Assembly (NCBI RefSeq): GCF_036226605.1
Contig: NZ_CP109000.1
Span: 2,786,501-2,850,500, forward strand
Direction of reading: 5' to 3'
Source: Streptomyces sp. NBC_00704
Lineage (GTDB): Bacteria > Actinomycetota > Actinomycetes > Streptomycetales > Streptomycetaceae
Length of the DNA stretch: 64,000 nt
Part shown: in pieces, positions 35,880 through 45,191 of the stretch
Layout of the letters: every line of letters begins with the position of its first letter
How positions within the stretch are numbered: the stretch's first letter is position 1
Made by a program: the position numbers and the translations under genes
Notes under the pieces: model-generated
Databases searched by the model: none
Told to the model about the DNA's origin: nothing
The model's input: only the letters and a program-made list of their open reading frames with translations

Positions 35880-37291
35880 TGGGGCTGGGTTTCCTTGCGG
35901 CCGATCAGGATCAGGGCCGCGCCGCCGATGATCACCAGGCCGATGGCGGTGCCCGCGATGAGGGGGGTGGCGGCGCCGCCGCCCGTCGCGGCGAGGTCGA
36001 CGCCCTGGTCGGTGGAGGCGCCGCCGACCGTGGCGGGGCTGGGCTCGCTGAGGGTCTGGGTGGTCAGGCCCGCGGTCTCGTCGGCCCGGGTTCTGCAGTC
36101 CAGGACGCCGGTGAAGCGGTAGCCGACGCCTTGCGGGTCGTCGATCGTGAAGTCGTAGGCCTGGTCCTCCTGGAGCGGGATCGTCTCGGTGCGGGACGCG
36201 CCGGCCGGGATGGCGTGGTCGACGCCCATCAGCTCGTAGACGAAGGCTTCGTCACCTCGGTTGACGGCGGTGAGGTCGACACCGCCCTTCACGCAGTTCT
36301 TCGCCGCGGACAGCGCCGGGAGGGCGCCCTTTCGCGCCCAGGCCGCGCCGGCCGTCGCCGACACCGTCGACTCGCTGGAGCCGGCCAGGATCTGGGTCTG
36401 GCTGCGGCTCTCGGAGGTGAACGCGCGGCCCACGGGGACGGTCGTCGAGGCCTGCACGGTCAGCGCGGCCGAGCCGGGGACCGCGTCGGCGGGCACGTCG
36501 AAGAACAACTGGCTGCCGTCCGTCGCGGACGTGACCACCTTGCCGTCCTTGCCGACGATCCGCACCCCGCTGGTGGCGGCGTCCGGCGGAGGCGAGACCG
36601 TCACGGCGATCGCTCCGGTGTGCACGGTCACCGGGCCGAGCAGCTCGCCGGGCCGGCCGGAGACGGCGGGCGCGTCGAGGGTGAGGGAGCCACGGGGTTC
36701 CGCCACCGGGCGGGCCGCCTTCTGGAGGTAGTCCGCGAGCCGCTCGGCCCGCGGTCCGACGGCGTCGACGTCGGCGCCGTCCGAGTAGCGCCAGATGGCC
36801 ACCTGGGTGCCGGCGGCGGCGTCCTGCTCGGTGAGACCGCCGTCGATGCCGGCCTTGCGGGCGAGCGAGGCGAGATCGTTCACCTGGGGGTAGGAGTTCT
36901 GCAGGATCCAGCGGATGCGCCCCGCGTTCCGGTTGGCGGCGAGGGACGTGCCGCTCCACGGCGTCTCGTGGTATCTGGCGTCCCGCTGCGTGGGGTTGTA
37001 GAGGTCGACGCAGTAGGTCTGCAGGGTTCCGCCACCCTCGACGGACATCTCGAACAGACCGGCCGACACCTCCTGGTCTCCGCCGTCGGCGTGGATCACG
37101 GCCGCGCCGTAGGTCTTGAGGCCGCCTATCGTCGCGGTGGCCCCTCCCTGACTCTGCGTCATCTCGGCGGCCGTCGCCGTGTCCGCACCGGTGACGACGC
37201 CCACCGCGACGAAGCCGGACACCAACGTCGCCACGGCGAGGCGCACCATGCCTCGTCCGCGCGAGAACCGCGCAGAGAACGAAGAAATCAC
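35873..37291 (-). CDS. Thioester-domain surface protein with LAxTG sorting signal
   Basis: 472 residues from GTG 37291 (AAGGGG 8 nt upstream). A signal peptide (about 1-42) is followed by a TQXA/thioester domain with Cys94 in TYCVDLY and Gln163 in TQVAIWRYS, the pair that forms an internal Cys-Gln thioester able to bond covalently to target amines. Immunoglobulin-like segments come next, then the cell-wall sorting signal LAATG (about residue 433), a hydrophobic helix and a basic tail (IGRKETQPHD). LAxTG is the motif used by class E sortases in Streptomyces. It should be displayed on the cell wall and mediate adhesion. The 50-bp repeats begin at its 3' end. Confidence 0.88.
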   Translation of the reverse strand: MISSFSARFSRGRGMVRLAVATLVSGFVAVGVVTGADTATAAEMTQSQGGATATIGGLKTYGAAVIHADGGDQEVSAGLFEMSVEGGGTLQTYCVDLYNPTQRDARYHETPWSGTSLAANRNAGRIRWILQNSYPQVNDLASLARKAGIDGGLTEQDAAAGTQVAIWRYSDGADVDAVGPRAERLADYLQKAARPVAEPRGSLTLDAPAVSGRPGELLGPVTVHTGAIAVTVSPPPDAATSGVRIVGKDGKVVTSATDGSQLFFDVPADAVPGSAALTVQASTTVPVGRAFTSESRSQTQILAGSSESTVSATAGAAWARKGALPALSAAKNCVKGGVDLTAVNRGDEAFVYELMGVDHAIPAGASRTETIPLQEDQAYDFTIDDPQGVGYRFTGVLDCRTRADETAGLTTQTLSEPSPATVGGASTDQGVDLAATGGGAATPLIAGTAIGLVIIGGAALILIGRKETQPHD

Positions 37292-37468
37292 ACAATTCCC
37301 CTTCGAGCAGGACCCGTTGACGTGGGGGGCACGGTCCCACCTGCAGAATCTGAAGCTCCGTGAGCCACGTCCGGCATCCTAGAGACGTGGCGCACCACGC
37401 TTGCCGGTGATCTCATCGGATCGGCGATCCGACTCGGAATCGTTATCCCCAAGATCGCCGAGCGGCCG

Positions 37469-37519
37469 GGCTTATCGACAAATACACTCCACGACCCGGA
37501 GTTCATTCACCGATAAGCC
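37469..37519. promoter_or_regulatory. Spaced inverted repeat upstream of surface-protein gene
   Basis: GGCTTATCG and CGATAAGCC, 9-bp perfect arms 33 bp apart, about 180-230 bp before the start of the thioester-domain gene, in a locally AT-richer stretch. Candidate operator pair for a regulator binding both arms. The rest of the 37292-37617 gap shows no gene. Confidence 0.4.
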
Positions 37520-37617
37520 GCATCCCGGTCAGCGACAGAGCCGGGGGCGCCCTGACGCTGCGTCACCGTTCCGTTCCCTCGCGCAGCGGTTCGTCCCGCG
37601 TCGCGCCGGGTCCCCGC

Positions 37618-38265
37618 TCACGTTGCCGCAGCCACCCCCGCGGCCACCGGCTCATGCCGCCGCCGGGTCTGCGGCTTTCGCTCCGGGGAACCCGCGGAGC
37701 CCGCGGCGCTTGCGGCATGGGCGGGATCTGCTGCGCGTGCGGGCTGCGCGGCGTGTGCCGAGGGATCGCGATCCGCGGGGTTCGCGGGCTCTGCGGGACC
37801 CACGAGATTCGTGGGACTTGCGGGACTCGTGGGACTTGCGGGACTCGTGGCCGGCGTCTCCCAGTCCGGCTCGGGCCGTGTCGGCGTTCCGGCGGCCTGC
37901 TCGGGGCGGCCCGACCTCCGGAACGCCGACGTGCCGCGGGCGAGGTCATGACCGATCGCCACCGCGTCGATGTCCGCCGACGTCCAGCCCTGCTGTCCCT
38001 CGCGCGACTCCGTGCGCACCTTCAGCCTGCCCTGCACGACGACCGGGTCGCCGACGTTGAGCGAGGCCATCGCGTTCGAGGCCAGCTGCCGGTTGGACCA
38101 CACCGTGAAGAAGTTGGTGTGCCCGTCGGTCCAGGCGCTCTTCTCCCGGTCCCAGTAGCGCGAGGTCACCGCCAGCCGGAACCTCAACGACGCGCCCGAC
38201 GCCAGCTCCCTGAACACCGGCTGCGTCGCCACGTTGCCCACCGCGCAGACCATCGTCTCGTTCAT
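37618..38265 (-). CDS. ssbB: Single-stranded DNA-binding protein SsbB
   Basis: 215 residues from ATG 38265 (GGGAGGGG 5 nt upstream). Residues 1-110 are the OB fold (MNETMVCAVGNVATQPVFRE, SRYWDREKSAWTDGHTNFF, VVVQGRLKVRTESREGQQGW). The tail is Ala/Pro/Ser-rich with ASPTSPASPTN and ends RRRHEPVAAGVAAAT, so it lacks the acidic DDDIPF-type tip of the main SSB that recruits repair proteins. This matches SsbB, the second Streptomyces SSB linked to chromosome segregation in spores. It lies downstream of the two dynamin-like genes in the same orientation. Confidence 0.85.
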   Translation of the reverse strand: MNETMVCAVGNVATQPVFRELASGASLRFRLAVTSRYWDREKSAWTDGHTNFFTVWSNRQLASNAMASLNVGDPVVVQGRLKVRTESREGQQGWTSADIDAVAIGHDLARGTSAFRRSGRPEQAAGTPTRPEPDWETPATSPASPTSPASPTNLVGPAEPANPADRDPSAHAAQPARAADPAHAASAAGSAGSPERKPQTRRRHEPVAAGVAAAT

Positions 38266-38616
38266 TCGAACCCCTCCCTCACCGGGCGATCGCGCACCCG
38301 GACAGGCCTACGGGCGTCTCCCGTACGGCCGAGTCCGCAGCGACGGTCGTGCACCGATGCACCACGCCCCGCCGGCTGACTCACGGCGACCGCGTCCGTC
38401 GCGACCGCCGCGAAGCCAGACTGCCTCCGCCGCGCCGGACCCGCCGGGCCCTGTGGATCACCCCCGGCCTGTGGACAACGCCACCACCCGGACGAGTGAC
38501 ACACATCCCCTGGACGGATCACCCCCGTGCATCGCCCGACGGCGCACGCCCGCAAATCGCCGGACATCTCACGCGAGAGGAGCAACGGACGTCTCACTCC
38601 CGTCGATCGCCCGCCG
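38266..38616. other. Gap between ssbB and dynB
   Basis: About 350 bp without a convincing gene. It holds the ribosome-binding site of ssbB and repeats of GGATCACCCCCG/TGGACGGATCACCC type around 38453-38525. An own promoter for ssbB may lie here; no strong -10/-35 was seen. Confidence 0.35.
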
Positions 38617-40866
38617 TCATCGTGCGCCGGCCGCCACCCCCGTGACCCGTGCGTACTGCTCCCGCACCTCCCGGTAGCGCAGCAGTTCCGAGGCGACCGG
38701 GTCCAGGACCCGCGCCCGGCCGCAGCCGGCCGCCGCCTCCCGCAGCCGGCGTTCCGCCTCCTGGCCGTAGCGCCGGGCCGGACCGCGGGCCGCCATCCGG
38801 CAGCTCCACTCGACCAGCGGCCCGCCCACGATGCCGGACACCATCAGCAGCACCGGAACCCCGAGATTCGGCGCGAGAACGCCCACGATCTGCCCGACCA
38901 GCCACAGACCCCCGACGACCTGGAGGAGCGTCATGGCCGCCTGCGCCATGACGGCCACGGGCCACCACCCCGGCCGCGGCGGCCGGCCGGGCGGCAGACC
39001 GGCCCGCGCCGCCAGTTCGTCCAGCGCCTCGGGCAGCCCCTGCGCGCCGCGCACGGCCGCCTCCCGCACGGCCTGCGCCCAGGCCGTGGGCAGCCCCGCC
39101 GAGGCCCGCTCGGACAGCGTGCGAACCGCCTGCTCGACGCGTTGCCGCGCCGTGGTCTCCTCGTCGGGCGGGGCGCTGACCGGCAGCCGCCCGGTGGGAG
39201 GGTCACGCCGGTCCTGGTGCCAGCGCCACAGCCGCAGCCATGGCGTCCCACACGCGCGGCCCGCGTTGCGCAGCCAGGCGCGCTCGGCCGCCTCACCGGC
39301 CGCGGTGGCGCCCACGGCGTCGGCGAGTCGGTCGGCGAACTCGTCCCGCGCCTCCTCGCTGAGCCCGGTGCGCCGTCCGGTGGCGTACACGGGACGCAGC
39401 CGCCATGCCGCGGTGTCCAGGTCGGCCGAGATGCGGCGTGCGGCGGCACCGCGCTCCGCGACGAACTGGCCGAGCAGTTCCCGCAGTTCCGGCAGACCGT
39501 CCCCGGTCAGCGCGGACAGGGCGAGCACGGTGGCGCCGGGCTCGCCGTACTCGCCGAGGGCGACGCCGTCCTCGTCCAGGAGGCGCCGCAGGTCGTCGAG
39601 GACCAGCTCGGCGGCCTCGCCGGGCAGCCGGTCGACCTGGTTGAGGACGATGAACATGACCTCCGCGTGGCCCGCCATCGGCCGCAGATAGCGCTCGTGC
39701 AGGACGGCGTCGGCGTACTTCTCCGGATCGACGACCCAGATGACCGCGTCGACCAGCCCCAGGACGCGGTCGACCTGCTCCCGGTGCTGGACGGCGGCGG
39801 AGTCGTGGTCGGGCAGGTCGATCAGGACGAGCCCGCGCAGCTGCTCCTCCGCGTCCGCGTTCTGCACCGGCCGCCTGCGCAGCCGTCCAGGGATGCCGAG
39901 CCGGTCGATGAGGGTCGACGCGCCGTCGCTCCAGGTGCACGCGATGGGCGCGGAGGTGGTCGGCCTGCGCACGCCCGTCTCCGAGATGTTCACCCCCGCG
40001 AGGGCGTTGAACAGCTGGGACTTCCCGCTCCCGGTGGCGCCCGCGAGGGCGACGACCGTGTGCTGCCCCGAGAGCCTGCGCCGGGCCGCCGCCTCGTCGA
40101 GGACCCGGCCGGCGCGGGCGAGCGTCCTGTTGTCGAGACGGGCACGGGAGAGCCCCACGAGCTCGCGCAGGGCGTCGAGCCGGGACCGCAGGTGCCCGTC
40201 GTAGACGAGCGGAGTCGAGGGCAGCGCCCCGCCGCCTCCGCCGCCTCCGCCGCCACCTCGGCTTCCTCCGCTTCCCGCTCCTCCGCCCGCGCCCCCTCCG
40301 GCCGTCCCGGCGCTCCGGGCCTCCTTGGCGGCGGCCTGCTCGGCGGCGGACGCCTCGGTCACCCTGCGGGCGATGAGACCGTCGTCCCAGGCCGCGCCGT
40401 CCTCCGCCGGCGAGTCGGTCCGCGCCCCCTCGCCGGGGTCGGCGTCCGACGGGGGGACCGCGCCGGGCACGCGCGCGTGGTGGGCTGCCTCGCGTTCCGC
40501 ACGGTCGCGCCGCTCGGCGCGTCCCTCCCGCGCGCGGGACCGAGCCTCGGCCGCGTCCTCCTCCTCGTCCTCGTCACCGGCGTCCGTCACCGGACGCGCA
40601 CTCCGCTCGGACGTTCCCCGCTCCTGCTCCCCGCCGTGCCCCGCGTCCCCGGTGTCCGTCGCGTCCCGGGCATCCCCCTTGCTGTCTGCGCTCCCGTCGA
40701 CGCGCTCGTCCCCGTCGCCCATGGGACCCCTGCGGGCCCCCTGATCCGAGTGATCGGAGTGATCGGAGTAATCCGAGTGGCCCGAGTGGTCCCTGTGGCC
40801 GGAGCGATCCGAGTGGTCCCTGTGGTCCGTGTGGTCCGTGTGGTCCTGGTCAGTGACGGCGGTCAC
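38617..40866 (-). CDS. dynB: Dynamin-like GTPase DynB
   Basis: 749 residues from GTG 40866, backed by an SD (AAGGAGAGG, 6 nt) that overlaps the end of dynA. Residues 1-45 are an Asp/His/Ser repeat (DHTDHTDHRDHSD...). A disordered acidic and Gly-rich stretch extends to about 215. The GTPase has P-loop GATGSGKS (276-283), DLPDHDS (350-356) and NQVD (409-412). Two membrane helices near residues 640-700 come before a basic tail. In S. venezuelae the DynA/DynB pair stabilises FtsZ rings at sporulation septa. The gene order with ssbB is as expected. The His-rich N-terminus looks specific to this lineage. Confidence 0.88.
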   Translation of the reverse strand: MTAVTDQDHTDHTDHRDHSDRSGHRDHSGHSDYSDHSDHSDQGARRGPMGDGDERVDGSADSKGDARDATDTGDAGHGGEQERGTSERSARPVTDAGDEDEEEDAAEARSRAREGRAERRDRAEREAAHHARVPGAVPPSDADPGEGARTDSPAEDGAAWDDGLIARRVTEASAAEQAAAKEARSAGTAGGGAGGGAGSGGSRGGGGGGGGGGALPSTPLVYDGHLRSRLDALRELVGLSRARLDNRTLARAGRVLDEAAARRRLSGQHTVVALAGATGSGKSQLFNALAGVNISETGVRRPTTSAPIACTWSDGASTLIDRLGIPGRLRRRPVQNADAEEQLRGLVLIDLPDHDSAAVQHREQVDRVLGLVDAVIWVVDPEKYADAVLHERYLRPMAGHAEVMFIVLNQVDRLPGEAAELVLDDLRRLLDEDGVALGEYGEPGATVLALSALTGDGLPELRELLGQFVAERGAAARRISADLDTAAWRLRPVYATGRRTGLSEEARDEFADRLADAVGATAAGEAAERAWLRNAGRACGTPWLRLWRWHQDRRDPPTGRLPVSAPPDEETTARQRVEQAVRTLSERASAGLPTAWAQAVREAAVRGAQGLPEALDELAARAGLPPGRPPRPGWWPVAVMAQAAMTLLQVVGGLWLVGQIVGVLAPNLGVPVLLMVSGIVGGPLVEWSCRMAARGPARRYGQEAERRLREAAAGCGRARVLDPVASELLRYREVREQYARVTGVAAGAR

Positions 40867-40869
40867 CGG

Positions 40870-42480
40870 TCACCTCTCCTTCTGCAGTACGGACAGCGCG
40901 GCGATGAGTTCGGCCTGGGGTTCAGGGTGGACTTCGAGTCCGTCGAGGGGGGCGAGCCGGCGCTCGCGCTCGGTGTGCATGACGCGGTCGAGGTGCTCGG
41001 CGAGCAGACGTCCGGCCCGGTCGCGCAGCCGCAGGGCCCCGTGCGCGCCGATCCGTTCCGCGAGCCCCTCGCCCGCCGAACGCGCCCTGCGGCCGCCCAG
41101 CAGCGCGGTGGCGACGAGGGCGGCGACGGCCTCGGGATCGGGCGCGACACCGCGTTCCAGGGTGCGCACCTCGTCCTCGGCGTACTCGTCGAGTTCGCGC
41201 CGCCAGCGTCGTACCGCGAGGCCGATCCGGTGCTCGACGCTCTCCGGATCGGCATCGTCATGGGCCGTCAGCTCCGGGGCTCGCGCCGCCGGTTCGCGCC
41301 GCCATGCCTCGTCGACGCGCTCGTCGGCGGCGGCGACCGCGCACAGCAGGAGCGCCGCGAGGCTCTCCGAGAGGGCGTCGAGGAGCTCGCCCGCGGTGCA
41401 GTCCAAGGGGAAGGCCCGCCAGCGCTTGAGGGCGTCGCCGGCGAGCACGGCGCCGCTCTGCAGCCGGCCCCGTACGCGCGTGTACTCGCTGTCGTACGCC
41501 GTCTCGACCGCCGAGGTCAGCCGCAGGGCCGCCGCGTACTGGGCGGCGGCCGCGCCCGCCAGTTCGGGCATGCGGGCCTTGAGGGAGTCGAGCACGCCGT
41601 GGGCCGTGCGGGTCAGCGCGTAGCGGCGGGCGCCGGAGTCCTGGGTGTGATGGACCAGCCAGGTTCGCAGCGACGCCACCGCGGTGGCCGGAAGCAGCCC
41701 GCCGCCCCAGGCGGACTCGGGCAGTTCGGGAACCGTGAAACGCGGGACGTCCCCGAGCCCGGCCTTGGTGAGCAGGGCGCCGTACTGCCGGGACACCTCG
41801 GAGACGACCTGGTGGGGCACGCGGTCGAGGACGGTCACGAGCATGACGTCGTACTCCTTGGCGGTGCGCAGCAGATGCCAGGGCACGGCGTCGGCGTAGC
41901 GTGCGGCCGTCGTCACCATCACCCAGATGTCGGCGGCGCAGATCAGTTCGGCGGCGAGGACGCGGTTGTCGGCGACGAGGGAGTCGACGTCGGGTGCGTC
42001 GAGCAGGGCGAGGCCGGGCGGGAGCGTGTCGGCGGTCTCGATGCGCAGCACGCGTCTGCCGTCCTCTCCGGGCAGCAACAGGTCCTCCATGGACTCCTGA
42101 CGGTGCGCCCACACGCGGGTGAGGCCGGGCAGCACGCGCATGCCGCTGAACCAGTGCTGGTCCTCCGGATGGCACACGAGCACCGGTGTGCGTGTCGTCG
42201 GCCGCAGCACGCCCGCCTCGCTGACACGCCGCCCCACCAGGGAGTTGACGAGGGTGGACTTGCCTGCGCCGGTGGACCCGCCCACCACCGCGAGCAGCGG
42301 GGCCTCCGGCTGCCTGAGCCGGGGCACCAAGTAGTCGTCTAGCTGGGCGAGGAGTTCGTCGCGGTTGGCACGCGCGCGTGGGGCGCCCGCCAGGGGCAGC
42401 GGAAAGCGTGCGGCGGCGACACGGTCGCGCAGGGCGGAGAGTGCGTCGAGCAGCTGAGGCCGTACGTCCAAGGTCACCAC
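40870..42480 (-). CDS. dynA: Dynamin-like GTPase DynA
   Basis: 536 residues, starting at GTG 42480 or 42477 ([20 protein letters not shown]). No Shine-Dalgarno is visible; a candidate -10 (TAAAAT) lies about 17 nt upstream, so the leader may be very short. P-loop GGSTGAGKS (67-75), DAPDVDS (161-167) and TVLDRV (216-221) define the GTPase; the rest is helical, with no membrane segment, unlike DynB. It works with DynB at sporulation septa. Only 3 nt separate it from dynB, so the pair is co-transcribed. Confidence 0.87.
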   Translation of the reverse strand: MVTLDVRPQLLDALSALRDRVAAARFPLPLAGAPRARANRDELLAQLDDYLVPRLRQPEAPLLAVVGGSTGAGKSTLVNSLVGRRVSEAGVLRPTTRTPVLVCHPEDQHWFSGMRVLPGLTRVWAHRQESMEDLLLPGEDGRRVLRIETADTLPPGLALLDAPDVDSLVADNRVLAAELICAADIWVMVTTAARYADAVPWHLLRTAKEYDVMLVTVLDRVPHQVVSEVSRQYGALLTKAGLGDVPRFTVPELPESAWGGGLLPATAVASLRTWLVHHTQDSGARRYALTRTAHGVLDSLKARMPELAGAAAAQYAAALRLTSAVETAYDSEYTRVRGRLQSGAVLAGDALKRWRAFPLDCTAGELLDALSESLAALLLCAVAAADERVDEAWRREPAARAPELTAHDDADPESVEHRIGLAVRRWRRELDEYAEDEVRTLERGVAPDPEAVAALVATALLGGRRARSAGEGLAERIGAHGALRLRDRAGRLLAEHLDRVMHTERERRLAPLDGLEVHPEPQAELIAALSVLQKER

Positions 42481-42711
42481 ACGCGAAGAATGCCCAATTT
42501 TAGGGGATTTATGAAGCATATAGGCATGTCTGCGCGCCGATAGGACACAACGGACGGAAGGCACGACTGGGACAGAGGCGCAGGCTAGGCATAACGAGTG
42601 CACAACACCCGTGTCGCGGGACGCCAAAAGCGATGCATGATTCGCACCTGCCTGCGATTATCAGGACCGCTTCACCGAACCTCCACATTGAGCCACGGAG
42701 GCGAAGCAACC
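42481..42711. other. AT-richer upstream region of dynA
   Basis: About 230 bp of lower GC than the flanks, with no gene. On the minus strand TAAAAT (about 42497-42502) is the best -10 for dynA; no good -35 is seen. The opposite strand leads towards the tRNA gene. Confidence 0.4.
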
Positions 42712-42744
42712 GGGACAAGGAACCGGGAGCCCTATCCTTGTCCC
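42712..42744. promoter_or_regulatory. Inverted repeat before tRNA-Arg
   Basis: GGGACAAGG and CCTTGTCCC, 9-bp arms around 15 nt, about 60 bp upstream of the tRNA. Either a hairpin or a regulator site; it also overlaps the likely tRNA promoter area. Confidence 0.3.
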
Positions 42745-42800
42745 CGGCAGCGTGACGGATCAGCCCACACCCGGGCAGCACGTACGAGGCCACCACACCG

Positions 42801-42873
42801 GCCCCCGTAGCTCAGTGGATAGAGCAGGCGCCTTCTAAGCGCTTGGCCGCAGGTTCGAGTCCTGCCGGGGGCG
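42801..42873 (+). tRNA. tRNA-Arg (anticodon TCT)
   Basis: A 73-nt cloverleaf without encoded CCA: acceptor GCCCCCG pairs with CGGGGGC (discriminator G), D-arm GCTC/GAGC, anticodon arm GGCGC/GCGCT with loop CTTCTAA (anticodon TCT at 42834-42836, reading AGA), T-arm with GGTTCGAGTCC. AGA is a rare codon in Streptomyces. The 3' end borders an integrase remnant, so the gene has served as an attachment site for an integrating element. Confidence 0.96.
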
Positions 42874-42882
42874 CAAGTCTCC

Positions 42883-42906
42883 GCCCTCCCTTTGGGAGGG
42901 CATTTT
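42883..42906 (+). terminator. Terminator of tRNA-Arg
   Basis: GCCCTCCC TTT GGGAGGGC followed by ATTTTT: a canonical intrinsic terminator 10 nt after the tRNA. Confidence 0.92.
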
Positions 42907-43053
42907 TGCTGGTCAGAGCACGTTTCACGCAACACGACAAAGCCCCGGCCACTCCCCCGATGATCATGGGCAGGGTCCGGGGCTGTCCGGCTGTAACCGG
43001 GTTTCCGCGGGTGGCTGTGTCGAATACGTGTCGAGGTTTTCGGCGAGAAGCCT

Positions 43054-43504
43054 TCAGCTCGCGTCGGCCGGCTCGGGGAGATCTCCTGCGGCCTCCAGGC
43101 ACTTTTTCAGGTCAGGCAGCTGCCCCTCGACGCACCGCGCGTAAGTGGCCAGCAGGACCGGCACGCTGTCCCCGGCCCACTCGGTTACCTGGGCGGGCGG
43201 GATTCCGTCGAGGTGCCATGTGGTGAGGCGCGTGTGCTGGTTGTCGTACACACGCCTCCCGGTGGGTGAGTTGAAGACGTGCGGGGGCGGTACGGCCTTG
43301 TGCGCACTGCGCCACGCCCGACGGTGACAGCCCCCGCAAGGATGCCGCCCGTCTCCCCCTGGAACAGCAGATCACCGGGCTTGAGCTGCTCGTCCTCGAT
43401 GCGCTGCCGCAGGACGCGCGTCAGGGCGGGATGCCCCGGCACGGTGCGCGTCTCGCCCTCGGCGCGGCCCTTGAGATCGCGCCCCTGGCGCCGCCACACG
43501 GGAA
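43054..43504 (-). pseudogene. Tyrosine recombinase (integrase), truncated and frameshifted
   Basis: The minus strand encodes two pieces of a phage/AICE-type integrase. The upstream piece reads GRAEGETRTVPGHPALTRVL and LKPGDLLFQGETGGILAG. After a one-base shift near 43330 the next piece reads HRRAWRSAHKAVPPPHVFNS, RRVYDNQHTRLTTW and PPAQVTEWAGDSVPVLLATY, ending at 43054. The final piece holds the region around the catalytic Tyr (LATYARCV), but the N-terminal two thirds are missing. It lies just past tRNA-Arg, the classic int-next-to-att position. The gene is dead. Confidence 0.8.
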
Positions 43505-43542
43505 CGAGGGGCCTGTGACCTGAGCAGGTCACAGGCCCCTCG
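43505..43542. terminator. Strong hairpin beside integrase remnant
   Basis: CGAGGGGCCTGTGACCT and AGGTCACAGGCCCCTCG form a perfect 17-bp stem with a 4-nt loop. There is no U-tract. It probably ends transcription of the secreted-protein gene on the minus strand and marks the edge of the integrase remnant. Confidence 0.65.
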
Positions 43543-43627
43543 TCATGTCCTGCGGTGAGGACGCCCGCGGCCAGACAGGTGCGAGGATGCCGCAGCGGTG
43601 ACACCGCTCGCGTGGCTGTCGGCGTTG

Positions 43628-44041
43628 TCAGGCAGATGGCGGGAAGGGATGGCAGGGCTCGTTGGCGGCCGGGGGCTCGTTGGTGACCTTGCAGAGGTGG
43701 GCCGACGGGCCCCGCACGCCGGCTGACCACTTCACGCTGGGCGTCGTGACGTCATAGGTGCCCGGACCGCAGTGCGTGCGGGATGAGACGTAGGTCCGCG
43801 GTTCCTGAGGCTTTCCGATCCATACGCTGACGCTGGCCTGCACGTAGTAACAGGCCGTCGGGTCGGTGACGGTCAGCTTCCCCGAGAGCGAGACCTCGAA
43901 GGTGTCGGAGGTGGTCAGGGTGCCCTTGAAGCCGGCACCCGGGATTGCCAGGTTCTCCGGCGTGGACTGCGCTGCCGTGGCGGTTCCGGCGGTGAGCAGC
44001 AGTGTGGCACCTGCCGCGGCGGCAACCAGAGTCTTGCGCAT
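43628..44041 (-). CDS. Small secreted protein, function unknown
   Basis: 137 residues with a clear signal peptide (MRKTLVAAAAGATLLLTAGT, cleavage near ATA-AQ at about residue 24) and AAAGGA ahead of the ATG. The mature part of about 113 residues is beta-rich (FKGTLTTSDTFEVSLSGKLT) and contains four Cys, likely two disulfides, ending in a Pro-rich tail. No family was recognised. It lies in the accessory patch after the tRNA, so it may be cargo. Confidence 0.7.
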   Translation of the reverse strand: MRKTLVAAAAGATLLLTAGTATAAQSTPENLAIPGAGFKGTLTTSDTFEVSLSGKLTVTDPTACYYVQASVSVWIGKPQEPRTYVSSRTHCGPGTYDVTTPSVKWSAGVRGPSAHLCKVTNEPPAANEPCHPFPPSA

Positions 44042-44796
44042 GATGGGTGTCCTTTCGGTCGCTGCGGACGATCAATGCGGGCAGCAGGGACCTTAGGAAG
44101 CCCCTATATCCTCGCGATATCGATGAATCGCCAGCCGTGTTCCCCTGTCGTCTCCTGTGTGGTCAGCAGCGACAGGGATGTGGCGGAGTCGGATGGTCCA
44201 GCGAGGTTCGACTGGGGCCGGCGACCGTAGGCCTGGCGGGGATTCACGGTAAGAGCAGTCGAGCCCGACGTAGCCGCACGTCAGCCGTTCGCCCCGGTCG
44301 GCACCCGAGCCAACCCCAAGTAGCCACAGCTTGCCAACTGAGGGTTTACCGCCCGCGTTGACCTCATCGGTAGTGCCCTCAGTCTCAGCGGTGGTCGGCG
44401 AGAGCACCGGGGAGGGGAGCCGCGGTCGCGACGCGCGTGATGGCCAGAACTGGCGCGGCGGAGTTGGTGCGCAGGGTCGATGACTCGTCCGGCGTCGGCG
44501 GGCGGACGGGCGGGCGCAGATCGTTTCCCGGACAGCAGCCGGCGCAGGGCCGAGTACGGCGAATTTCTTGACTGCCTCCGGACACGGGGATTCGTCGTCG
44601 AGCACTCCGGCTGGCACCAGGTCGCGGGGGAGTGGATACGTGCCAGTCCGTGCGATGAGTGCCCTGGTGACTGATGCGGAAGAAACTCCGCGAGTGAACT
44701 GCCCGTCGGCACCCTCAGCAGCAAGGTCGTCAGGTATCCGTCAGCCTGAATCGTGGCGGTGCGAACGGTGACGCGTAGGGCCACTTCGGCGGCGGT
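44042..44796. other. Gene-poor stretch of the accessory patch
   Basis: About 750 bp without a convincing intact gene. A short plus-strand reading at about 44534-44674 gives EYGEFLDCLRTRGFVVEHSG and WIRASPCDECP, which looks protein-like and may be a gene remnant. I cannot assign a family. Several opposite-strand ORFs here lack start signals and look non-coding. Confidence 0.4.
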
Positions 44797-45060
44797 CCAC
44801 GGGTCCAGCGTCCCCCAGCCGCCGACGTACATGATCCGGCGGAGATCGCGGCACGGCTGGGCATCGCGGAGGGCGAGCTGTGCGTCCGCACGACGTACGA
44901 GTTCCTGGCGGACGGCAGGCCCGTTCAGCTGTCGACGAGTTGGGAGCCGTACGACCTCACGGCCGGCACTCTCGTCGCCCTGCCCGAGGGAGGGCCACAT
45001 GCCGGGGCGGGCGTCGTGAACCGCATGGCCGCGATCGGCATCACCGTCGGCCACACCCTC
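44797..45060 (+). pseudogene. GntR-family regulator remnant (UTRA domain only)
   Basis: An open frame without a start reads DPAEIAARLGIAEGELCVRT, TYEFLADGRPVQLSTSWEPY, DLTAGTLVALPEGGPHAGAG and VVNRMAAIGITVGHT, then loses similarity. This is the middle of the ligand-sensing UTRA domain of GntR/HutC regulators. The DNA-binding half and the C-terminus are missing. GntR/KorSA-type repressors are standard parts of actinomycete integrative elements, so it fits the decayed element around it. Confidence 0.7.
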
Positions 45061-45191
45061 TCCCTGCGGAAACGCTGCGGGGTTCTCCGATGTCCGGACG
45101 CACATCGCTGTGAGAGCAAGCGCCTTGACTGTCCACGATCGTGGACGCATACCCCGACAGGCAGTTGCAGTTCGAGCCGGCGGATGCCTGG

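Noticed and set aside
35711..37363. Plus-strand ORF through the 50-bp repeats and the adhesin gene
   Set aside because: Antisense to a protein with signal peptide, thioester domain and sorting signal; the repeat-encoded start is low-complexity.
42712..42744. Riboswitch or T-box before tRNA-Arg
   Set aside because: Only a simple inverted repeat is visible; no conserved riboswitch core or downstream regulated ORF.
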